From: an uncultured Clostridia bacterium
GTDB lineage: Bacteria > Bacillota > Clostridia > Christensenellales > CAG-314
Reading direction: 5' to 3'
Length of the DNA stretch: 63,697 nt
Assembly: GCA_947625115.1 (NCBI GenBank)
Contig: CANQND010000007.1
Coordinates: 1-63,697, forward strand
Shown here: positions 6,204 through 13,918 of the stretch, piece after piece
Position numbering within the stretch: position 1 is the first letter of the stretch
Layout: each line of letters begins with the position of its first letter
Notes under the pieces: model-generated
What the model was told of the DNA's origin: nothing
Databases searched by the model: none
The model's input: the letters and a program-made list of their open reading frames with translations, nothing else
Translations under genes and position numbers: made by a program

Positions 6204-9200
6204 TTATTTGTTGTCGTCGCCGTTATTTGTATCTTCGGCGGGAGCGGGGTTGTTTTCTTCCGTTGTTTGTTCCGCATTTTCGGTTTGAACCGTTTCTTCG
6301 GCGGTTTCGGCGGGGGTTTCCTCTGCGGCGGGAGCGGGTTCTTCCTGTTGCGGTTGTTCCTGCGCTCTTGCGGCGGCGGCAAATCTTCCCTTTGCGGGTT
6401 TAACTTTGATGTAGCCCTCGTTTATCAACGTTTGAGTGGCTTTACGTCTGAGTTTGTAGTTGACGTTCTGTTCTTTGTCGCGTTCCACGCCCAGATTGCT
6501 CATTAACAAAGCTATCAATTGTTTAGCGTACAGCAACGAACGTTTGCCGGAGATTTTTACCAAAGTGGGTACGCTGCTGAAACGTGCCTTTTCCGAAACG
6601 TCCTTTGCGTGATACTTGGGCGCAAGGTCCGCCGCATTCAAGGCAATGTACATATTCAGTTTCTTTCCGCGAATTTGAAGAATGACGCATTTCTTTCTTC
6701 CTTTGTAGAAAGAGTCGAACTTCCAACTTACGCGAGAACGTATCTTCTTGTAGGAGAGCAACTCATTCTTGACGGCGGAGTAGAGTTCTTTGAGCGCGTC
6801 CTCAGCTTGCGACAATCTTGCCGTGAAACTTCTGTCGAGTACCGTACCCTCGGTAACGACAAAGGGAACAAGAGGTTCGTCTTGCTGTTGTTCGGGTTCG
6901 GCAACAACTTCCGTTTGCTCGGGCTGTTCTGTTTCGGTGGCGACAACTTCCTCTGCGGGAGTTTCCGTTTGTTCGTCTGCGGTTTGTTCAGCCTCTTTTC
7001 TGCGCAGGAGCAACAACAGAATTATGACGATGTTGAGGATAATTATTATCGCGAGCAGAAGCCATATCCACCAAGCGTCCGTTTCTTCCTCGCCCGCGCC
7101 GACAGCCGCATTGGACAGCAACGCAAAATCGGAGAAGTCGTTCACGGTAAAGGTGACTTTGCCGTTTGCTACGGTTGCGTCTACCAAAACGCGCTTGGAT
7201 TGGTGAATGTGAATGAGTATAATATCCGCTTGCGCAACGGAACCGAATTTGTCGTTATTGGTGAGCGTAACCTCAAACACACCGTTTACGGGAACTTCTT
7301 TGTCGCTTGCGTCGGTAAAGCGCAAAGACAAGATTTGAATTATCGCCGCGTTGACGTTTTTGTTGTTGCTACGCAACACGTCCTCGAAGTAACTGATACG
7401 GTAGTCGTTTGCGGGCGCGCCCGTAAGACGGTAGTTTTTGTTTACGGAACCGTTTACGTCCTTAACGGTAACGGTGGTGCCGTCTATCACAAGGGGATCG
7501 CCGTTTGCGTCTACCGCGGTAAACACTTTGCCTCTTTCACCGTTGGGATCTACGGGAACGTTGTCGGTAATTTCCCATGTCAATTCCGCAATGTTGAGAG
7601 CGTAGTTGGCGGCAAGAGTCGTATCCGTGATTTCCACTTTGGCTTTGTAGCTGCCCGCCGCGGTAGCGGTGTTGCCGCTTATCGTCCATTTGCCTACGCC
7701 CAACTCTCTGTTAAGAGTTTCTTTTGCCGTTTCGGTCAGGTCTACTTTCAATTCCCCGCCCGTGTAAGCAAGAGGAGAAGTGTATTCCCAAGCGTCCGTA
7801 ATTGTAACGATCTTTTTGTTTATCTCCACCGTGACGGTATCCGATGTGGCGGAGTGACCCGTTATTTCGGAGGTAACAACGCAGTAGTAGTCGCCGCTGT
7901 CGGCAACGTTTCCAAAGGAGTAACTGCTTTCGGTAGCTCCGTCGAGTGCTCTTTCGTTTTTGTACCATTGATAGGTGCAGTGACCGTCGTTGCCCTCTCC
8001 GCTGGTTATGTTGGCGGTAAGCACAACGTCGTTGCCGTTGTATTCTTTCACGTACTCGCCGTTTTCGCCCTCTATGCGGTCCACGCTCAAAACTGCGTCG
8101 AACTCCGTAACCGCGTAGTACGTTGTGTCGCCGTTTACTGTTTCGGCGGCGGTTGTTTTGTCAGCCGTCCAAGCGAGTATCGTTTTGCCGTCTTTGCCCT
8201 CGGTAGGAGCAAAACGCGAAACTTCCGTTCCGTTCAGCACCAAGCCCGTAACGCTTTCGTCGTTGTAGTGGTAGGTAACTTTGCCTACATTGGACAACTG
8301 CAAACCAAAGGACAGCGAAACGTCTTGATAGTTAATGTTTTCGTCTATCCAATTGATTATTTGATCTATTTTAACTTGGTCCACGCCCAGCAAACCGGAA
8401 AGGCGTCTGAACACTTTGCCCAACAGCGAGTCGAAGTTTTTGCCCTCGACATCTACGTTGCCGCTCCAAACGAGCCATTTGTTTTCAAACAGTTCGGTGG
8501 GAACGCAGTCCTTTATGTCCGCGGGAATTATGTCGTAGATCTCGTCCAAAACAGAAGACAGCGCATTGCGAACGGATTCTCCTCCTACTTGATTGAGTAC
8601 GTCCACGATAGCGGCGGTGCATTCTTCGCTTTTCAGGAAGTCTACGTATTCGCTTTGTTGCCACGTGTCGGCTTTCAATTCGTGCAGTTTATCGAGAACT
8701 TTGCCGAGAACGCTGTCCCATCTTGTCGAAAGGGAAATTCCGTAGCCTTTCAGCAACTCTTTGACTTCCGCAACGTTTTGTTTTTGCGCAATTTTCGTTA
8801 CGATGTCGTAAGAGCGTTCGACGATGAAGTTGACTACGCCGTTCTTGTGGTTAAGCACCGACTCGAATATTTTGTGATATTCGATTCCTTTCAAAGCCGT
8901 CATCATATCTTCGGTAGAGTAGCCGTCGATAACTTCTTTTATGCCGCTGATACTTTGAGAGCTTGCCTCGAAAATATCGTTGAGCAGGTCATCGGGCAAG
9001 TAGTTGAGAACGTTAAGTACGCCCTCGGGAACCTTTACGTTGACGGTCCACACTCCGTTTTCGTGAGAGAAATCAAAGTGTTCTTTGACGTAGTTGATAA
9101 CGCTTTGCAACGTGGAGTTGTCGTAGTTGGTTACTTGAAGAGTAAGTTGGAACTGAGCCGTACCGAAACCGAATACCGCTTCGACGTCAAAGTCGAAAAC

Positions 9201-10079
9201 AAATTCGTCGTCTATCGCTCTGAATTTGTCGAGCAGATCGAACAAAAGCCCTTTCACGCCCGATATATCCCAACCGCTTTCCTCGGTGAGAACGGTGTAG
9301 CCGTTTACTTTCAAAGATTCCAACGCGGACAAGATGTCGTCCACTCCCAAAGCAGGCGCGCCGTTTTCCACAATGTCGGTAACGGTATCTTGCAATTCTT
9401 CCTGCTTTTGTTGGCTTTTATTGTAGGTATCGGTGTAAGAACCGAGAGCAGATGTGTCGCCCGTTGCAAGTTGTTCCTTGACTTCGTTTTTGCGCTGTTC
9501 AAGCTCGTCGCCTGCAAGGTCGGGATCCTCGGCTTTGACGGCTTCTTCTACGATAACGTCCTCAACGATGGAGTTTACTTCATCCATCATTTTTTGTACC
9601 GTTTCGGAATCTACATCTTCATGCTCGTCCATATACTCTGCGACGGCTTGTTTTATCAGTAGATCGTATTCGCCGTTAATGTACTTGTCCAATTGACCTT
9701 CTTCGCGAAGTTTCTCTTTGAGTTTGTCCGCATAGCGACCCAAAACAGATTCCTCGCCCGCGTCAAGAGGTAACGTGTTGCTTATTGCGGATATGCCGAC
9801 AGCCTCGCTCGACATTATCTGCTCGACGACGATGTCTTTCAATTGCGAAATTATGTCGTCGCCCGCGCCTTTGACTTCTTCGCTCGTCAACTCGTCGAGC
9901 TTCGTCGCGTCAATGCTTACCGTCAGTTTGCGTGCGTTTGTTTCGACCGTGATCGGACCGTGTTGGGCGACAGTCGTCGTGTCCGCAACCGCAACGGAAG
10001 CAAACGTCACGCAAAGCACAGCCGTCAACGCAAGCAGTGCAAGCAGAACCGTTTTGAATTTTCCGTAGGTTCTTTTCAT
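6204..10079 (-). CDS. Large secreted, membrane-anchored protein with Ig-like domain and a cytoplasmic domain
   Basis: A 1,291-residue protein. ATG at about 10079 is chosen over an upstream in-frame start because AAAGGAGC precedes it and a clean signal peptide follows (MKRTYGKFKTVLLALLALTA, cleavage near AVA-DTT). Residues 35-600 are acidic, helical and repetitive. A YHYNDESVTGLVLNG-type strand region follows, then an Ig-like domain near 700-765 (CTYQWYKN...SGDYYCVV), an MBG-like beta domain and a further beta domain ending near 1010. A transmembrane segment (about 1020-1045) is followed by RRK. About 240 cytoplasmic residues remain: an acidic linker, a basic domain (RSFTARLSQAEDALKELYSA ... 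KFDSFYKGRKK) and an E/P/A-rich tail. An outside receptor joined to an inside domain suggests sensing or anchoring; the function is unknown. Confidence 0.85.
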   Translation of the reverse strand: MKRTYGKFKTVLLALLALTAVLCVTFASVAVADTTTVAQHGPITVETNARKLTVSIDATKLDELTSEEVKGAGDDIISQLKDIVVEQIMSSEAVGISAISNTLPLDAGEESVLGRYADKLKEKLREEGQLDKYINGEYDLLIKQAVAEYMDEHEDVDSETVQKMMDEVNSIVEDVIVEEAVKAEDPDLAGDELEQRKNEVKEQLATGDTSALGSYTDTYNKSQQKQEELQDTVTDIVENGAPALGVDDILSALESLKVNGYTVLTEESGWDISGVKGLLFDLLDKFRAIDDEFVFDFDVEAVFGFGTAQFQLTLQVTNYDNSTLQSVINYVKEHFDFSHENGVWTVNVKVPEGVLNVLNYLPDDLLNDIFEASSQSISGIKEVIDGYSTEDMMTALKGIEYHKIFESVLNHKNGVVNFIVERSYDIVTKIAQKQNVAEVKELLKGYGISLSTRWDSVLGKVLDKLHELKADTWQQSEYVDFLKSEECTAAIVDVLNQVGGESVRNALSSVLDEIYDIIPADIKDCVPTELFENKWLVWSGNVDVEGKNFDSLLGKVFRRLSGLLGVDQVKIDQIINWIDENINYQDVSLSFGLQLSNVGKVTYHYNDESVTGLVLNGTEVSRFAPTEGKDGKTILAWTADKTTAAETVNGDTTYYAVTEFDAVLSVDRIEGENGEYVKEYNGNDVVLTANITSGEGNDGHCTYQWYKNERALDGATESSYSFGNVADSGDYYCVVTSEITGHSATSDTVTVEINKKIVTITDAWEYTSPLAYTGGELKVDLTETAKETLNRELGVGKWTISGNTATAAGSYKAKVEITDTTLAANYALNIAELTWEITDNVPVDPNGERGKVFTAVDANGDPLVIDGTTVTVKDVNGSVNKNYRLTGAPANDYRISYFEDVLRSNNKNVNAAIIQILSLRFTDASDKEVPVNGVFEVTLTNNDKFGSVAQADIILIHIHQSKRVLVDATVANGKVTFTVNDFSDFALLSNAAVGAGEEETDAWWIWLLLAIIIILNIVIILLLLLRRKEAEQTADEQTETPAEEVVATETEQPEQTEVVAEPEQQQDEPLVPFVVTEGTVLDRSFTARLSQAEDALKELYSAVKNELLSYKKIRSRVSWKFDSFYKGRKKCVILQIRGKKLNMYIALNAADLAPKYHAKDVSEKARFSSVPTLVKISGKRSLLYAKQLIALLMSNLGVERDKEQNVNYKLRRKATQTLINEGYIKVKPAKGRFAAAARAQEQPQQEEPAPAAEETPAETAEETVQTENAEQTTEENNPAPAEDTNNGDDNK

Positions 10080-10145
10080 AAAAATGCTCCTTTGTTTTTT
10101 TTTGTGCGCGTATGCACGCGTGTGCGTACGCATAATCTAAATTAT

Positions 10146-10174
10146 ATTTTATTCTTTTAGACATCTATTGTCAA
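10146..10174 (-). promoter_or_regulatory. Promoter of the 1,291-residue surface protein gene
   Basis: Minus-strand TTGACA (10174-10169), 17-bp spacer, TAAAAT (10151-10146), about 67 bases before the start codon. Confidence 0.7.
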
Positions 10175-10182
10175 TAAAAAAA

Positions 10183-10214
10183 CGAAAAAAAACGCCCTGT
10201 CAATAGAGCGTTTT
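10183..10214 (-). terminator. Terminator between the two surface protein genes
   Basis: Arms 10189-10198 and 10205-10214 (AAAACGC.../...GCGTTTT); on the minus strand all ten positions pair, with one G-U, and a U-rich tract follows. The two large surface protein genes are therefore likely separate transcription units. Confidence 0.7.
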
Positions 10215-10282
10215 TTCGATATTTTTCGACTTTTTTCCGAAACGGGATGCGATTTTCGCCTTATCTTAAACTATGCTGAAAA

Positions 10283-13200
10283 TCACCGTGAGGAGTTGTC
10301 GCCGTTATTTGCGGCGTTATGAGCGGCAACTTTTTTGCGTTTTTTCACTATCGCAACAGGCAACGCTATCGCAAGCGCGATCAACGCCGCGCCGCCTATT
10401 GCGGCAAGAGAGATTGCCAACTTGACTTTTGCGGACATTTCGGAGCGAATTTCTTCCAATGGGGTGGCGATAAATACCGCATTGTACACCTCGTCGGCGG
10501 TTACGGCGGTTACTTGTTTGTCCCACCCGTCAAATTCGTAACTAAATTCGCCGTCGGGTGCCTTGAAAGGATTGACGGGCAATTCGGGGACTTCGCCGTA
10601 CTTGTAGGTGCGGGTACTTATCACTTTGCCCTCCGACTTGAAAGTGACGGTGTAGTAAACGTCCGTAAGTATGGCAAATAGCGTAACATCTCCCGAACCG
10701 ATAGTAAATCTATCTCCGACGATCTCCACTTCTTTGCCCGCGTCGTCGGTGGCTTTTAGCACCAAACGCTTGCCCGCAGGCACTTCGCCGTAGGTTATTG
10801 TTACCGTATCGTTGTGTTTGAGGTCGCTCGTCGCGCTTACCGTCAGGGAAATCTCGTTAGAGCTTGACAGGTACACGTTGTAGCGCGTTACGGTAAAGTA
10901 GCGAGTGTTCGTTTCCATTGCGAAAGTCGCTTTTCCGTCGGATAGTTGTATGCGTAACGGAGTTTCGGGGTCCGTTTCGCGGTGCAATCTGGTGTTGACT
11001 GCGTTCATTGCGTCAGAAACAGTTACGCGCGCTTGCACTGCGATGTCGGTTTGGCGCAGGTCGTTGTCGCAGAGTTCGAGAAAGTAGCGATATTCGCGGA
11101 AACCCGTTTGTTCGCGGTCGAAAGTGTAGTAGCGCGCTCCTGCTCGCGCCATTTCGTAGACGTCCGCCGCCGAAAAGTATATTGTCGTCGCACCGTTGTT
11201 GACGTTCAGCGAAATTGCGTAACCCTTTTCGTCGGCTATTTCCAACAACAAACCTATATCTACGTCGCGTTGGTTAGCCGTGTTGAATATCGCCGTGCAT
11301 ATTTTATCTTCGTAGCGAACGTACGCCCTGCCGCCGTCAACGGCAAGCACGGTTTTTGCTCCGAATCGCGCCTCGTATACCTCGTCGCTAACGGCGGGTA
11401 CAAGCGGCTTGTCCCATTCGTCGAAAACATACGCGTAAAAGCCTGACGGTTCTTTTTCGGGAGTGCCGTAGGGGTACGCTGGCGTATCGCCTTTCCAACA
11501 AGCCGTTACCGTTTTTTCGCCGTCGGTTATCCACGTTATCAAAAAGCTCGCCTCGAACAGGGCGGTGTAGCGCGCGGGTTCTTCCGTCATTTCGACAAGC
11601 GGTTTGTCCCAACCGACAAAGCGGTACGCTCTGCCGTCGGGGTCGTCGGCTTTTTGCGGAACGCCGTCGTACTGCGGAATTTCCCCGAAAGACGCGTTCT
11701 GCCTGTATTGAACTCCGTCAATTTCCCACACGACCTCGTACAGGTTGGGAGTTTTGGTAAATTTCGGATAGACGAACAGCTCCTCGCCGTCGGGAAGATT
11801 GTACCAATCCACGTACGAGCCGTCTTTGAAAACCCACCCGTCAAAAGTACAGGCGTAGCCTTTTTCCGAGCGGACGGGCAACTCTTGCGGCAGTTGTATC
11901 ATATCGCCGCGCTGTACGTCGGCATGGTAGTAGTAGTCGGTTGCTTCCGCGTCGTCGAAAAAGTAAACCGAAACGGTTTGCGCGTTACGGAAATATTTTT
12001 TTACCTGCGCAGACAGCGTTATTTCGGCGTTTTGAGTTATTTCTTCGCGAGGTTGCAACCCAGCGTCGAAAGAGCGTTGCAGTTTTTGTTCTTCTTCCGT
12101 CGGATTGAACGGTTCGGGTTCTGCCACGGGTTGAGGCTCAACGGGACGTTCTTGCCGTTCGGGAGCCTCGCTCGGTTCGGCAACTTGTTGCGGTGCAATG
12201 GGCAAAGGCGGTCTTTGCGGCGGTTTAGGCTCGGCAACTTCCGTTGGTTTCGAGGGTTCTACGGGCAAAAACGGCACGCCGTTTTCAAGAGGTTGCGCGT
12301 CGTCCGCGTCGTCCAGCACACAATCTCCGAGAATTTGCAACGGACTCGTCCCGCCGATGTTCCAATTTTCGTCAAAGTACGCTTCCGTTTTTTTGTTGGA
12401 CAAAAAAGCCTTTTCGTAGTTGCCTATTTTTTCGTCCGAAAGGGCGTTGGCAATCTCGTACAGTTGCGCCAACAAAATGCGGTACTGCATATCTTTGTTT
12501 TTGTTTTGTATCTGTTCGCGCACCATATCGCTGCGGTAGAAGTAGTCCAAACAGCGCAGTAAGTTGCAAAAATTGAGTTTTAGGTCGTCGTAGCAGGTAA
12601 CGTAAAAGGCGTACTTTTCTTCATCGGAAGAGCAAGCGTCGAGGTTGGACAAAAGGTTGCGCAGGTTGCGCGTGGCTTTGTCCGCCTTGTCTACGGCGTT
12701 TTTGTCTAAATTTGTCACCGCAAGAGCAAGTCGCAGATCCTCTTTGTGAGAAAGCACCAAAGTGACTGTATCGCCCGTTATCGCGCCGTAAAGCGAGCGA
12801 TTTTCGCATTTTGCGCGGATATATTCCAACGTGCGCAACTGTCCGCGATACTTTATCAAATCTTCCGAATTGAGTTTTTCGTTGTATTCGGCAAGCAGTT
12901 GCTCGTATATTTCCATTTCCACTTTGTACTGTTGGTAGCGCGACATCTCTTCGTCGTAGCGCGCCCTGTCGGCGGCTTCGTCGTAGTTGTCGTACGCTTC
13001 CTTTTCGGCAAGGTACTGTTCGTATTCGGCAAGATAGGCGTTATATGCGTCGTATTTGCGTTGCCATTCCGCAAGTTTTTGCAGGTAATTTTCGTACTCG
13101 GGTAGCAAGACGTTACGGTAGTGATCCTCTTCTTGCAAGTACAAGTTGTAGCTTTCCGTCTGTCTGTTGTGTTCTTTGAGCGCGTCCGATTGTGCCTTTG

Positions 13201-13699
13201 CGGCACGATAGTAGGCGTTGAGAATGGTGTTGGCAACGGTTTTGTCTATGCTCAAAACGCTTTCAAATTTCACCGATACGTAGTCGTTTTCGTCCGCGGG
13301 AACCGTAACCGTTCCTAAAAGCGGAACGCCGTTTACTTCCGTGGGCGACCACGTGACGGTTTGTCCGTTATCGGCGGCGTAGCCGTAGCTTTTTGCCGAA
13401 ACTTCAACGCTTTGCGACGCGCTGTCGAAAACCGCCGTCACAACGCTTGCGGGAATGTCGTCGTTGTACAAAACGTTCAGATCCGTCCGCGTGTCAAGGT
13501 AGTCGGTTTCCTCTTGCGACGGCGTAATGTTGAGGCTTTCTTGCAAAAAACGCGCGGCGGAAATGCTCTTCGGCGCGTAGCCTTTGCGGGAGTAGTCGGC
13601 AACGGAACGGGCGTTTGCAAACAGGCAAGGCAAAAAGAGTGCTATGCTCAAAGCAATGCACAAGGATATGAGTAGTGTTTTTTTGGAAGCAGTTGTCAT
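10283..13699 (-). CDS. Large secreted, membrane-anchored protein with coiled coil and InlB-type B repeats
   Basis: A 1,138-residue protein. A signal peptide is clear (LLISLCIALSIALFLPCLFA). Residues about 150-300 form a tyrosine- and glutamate-rich coiled coil (EYENYLQKLAEWQRKYDAYN). A Pro/Glu-rich hinge lies near 480-560. Then come at least four beta units of the InlB B-repeat / Listeria-Bacteroides type, recognisable by F.GW or FDEWDK followed by Y.A.F (for example YRFVGWDKPLVEMTEEPARY). A transmembrane helix (LAAIGGAALIALAIALPVAI) and KKRKK complete a type I topology. B repeats act as stalks or adhesion modules in other surface proteins, so an adhesin role is plausible. It shares its architecture, but no obvious homology, with the neighbouring 1,291-residue protein. 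Confidence 0.87.
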   Translation of the reverse strand: MTTASKKTLLISLCIALSIALFLPCLFANARSVADYSRKGYAPKSISAARFLQESLNITPSQEETDYLDTRTDLNVLYNDDIPASVVTAVFDSASQSVEVSAKSYGYAADNGQTVTWSPTEVNGVPLLGTVTVPADENDYVSVKFESVLSIDKTVANTILNAYYRAAKAQSDALKEHNRQTESYNLYLQEEDHYRNVLLPEYENYLQKLAEWQRKYDAYNAYLAEYEQYLAEKEAYDNYDEAADRARYDEEMSRYQQYKVEMEIYEQLLAEYNEKLNSEDLIKYRGQLRTLEYIRAKCENRSLYGAITGDTVTLVLSHKEDLRLALAVTNLDKNAVDKADKATRNLRNLLSNLDACSSDEEKYAFYVTCYDDLKLNFCNLLRCLDYFYRSDMVREQIQNKNKDMQYRILLAQLYEIANALSDEKIGNYEKAFLSNKKTEAYFDENWNIGGTSPLQILGDCVLDDADDAQPLENGVPFLPVEPSKPTEVAEPKPPQRPPLPIAPQQVAEPSEAPERQERPVEPQPVAEPEPFNPTEEEQKLQRSFDAGLQPREEITQNAEITLSAQVKKYFRNAQTVSVYFFDDAEATDYYYHADVQRGDMIQLPQELPVRSEKGYACTFDGWVFKDGSYVDWYNLPDGEELFVYPKFTKTPNLYEVVWEIDGVQYRQNASFGEIPQYDGVPQKADDPDGRAYRFVGWDKPLVEMTEEPARYTALFEASFLITWITDGEKTVTACWKGDTPAYPYGTPEKEPSGFYAYVFDEWDKPLVPAVSDEVYEARFGAKTVLAVDGGRAYVRYEDKICTAIFNTANQRDVDIGLLLEIADEKGYAISLNVNNGATTIYFSAADVYEMARAGARYYTFDREQTGFREYRYFLELCDNDLRQTDIAVQARVTVSDAMNAVNTRLHRETDPETPLRIQLSDGKATFAMETNTRYFTVTRYNVYLSSSNEISLTVSATSDLKHNDTVTITYGEVPAGKRLVLKATDDAGKEVEIVGDRFTIGSGDVTLFAILTDVYYTVTFKSEGKVISTRTYKYGEVPELPVNPFKAPDGEFSYEFDGWDKQVTAVTADEVYNAVFIATPLEEIRSEMSAKVKLAISLAAIGGAALIALAIALPVAIVKKRKKVAAHNAANNGDNSSR

Positions 13700-13737
13700 A
13701 TCTCACCCGTTTACCCGTTATTTGTTCGGTAAATATA

Positions 13738-13766
13738 AATATATCATAAGCGAAAGGAATGTGCAA
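13738..13766 (-). promoter_or_regulatory. Promoter of the B-repeat surface protein gene
   Basis: Minus-strand TTGCAC (13766-13761), 17-bp spacer, TATATT (13743-13738). Confidence 0.6.
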
Positions 13767-13831
13767 CAACAATTTTCGGTATAAGTCTTTTGAAACATTG
13801 CGTCAAGCGTACTTTTTTTCCTGCAAATTGC

Positions 13832-13860
13832 TTGTGTATTTCGTCAAAATATTGTAAAAT
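13832..13860 (+). promoter_or_regulatory. Promoter of ppdK
   Basis: TTGTGT (13832-13837), 17-bp spacer, TAAAAT (13855-13860). A small hairpin TGAGCG-TTCA-CGCTCA lies in the short leader just downstream. Confidence 0.6.
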
Positions 13861-13918
13861 AAATCCGTATGAGCGTTCACGCTCACAAACAGCAATTTAT
13901 TTTTTGGAGGAATAAAAA

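Noticed and set aside
6519-9662. An open frame of more than 1,000 codons on the plus strand, opposite the large surface protein gene.
   Set aside because: It is the shadow of the minus-strand gene's codon bias. It has no ribosome site, no recognisable domain, and an implausible composition (F/V/R-rich), while the minus strand shows a signal peptide, Ig-like domain and membrane helix.
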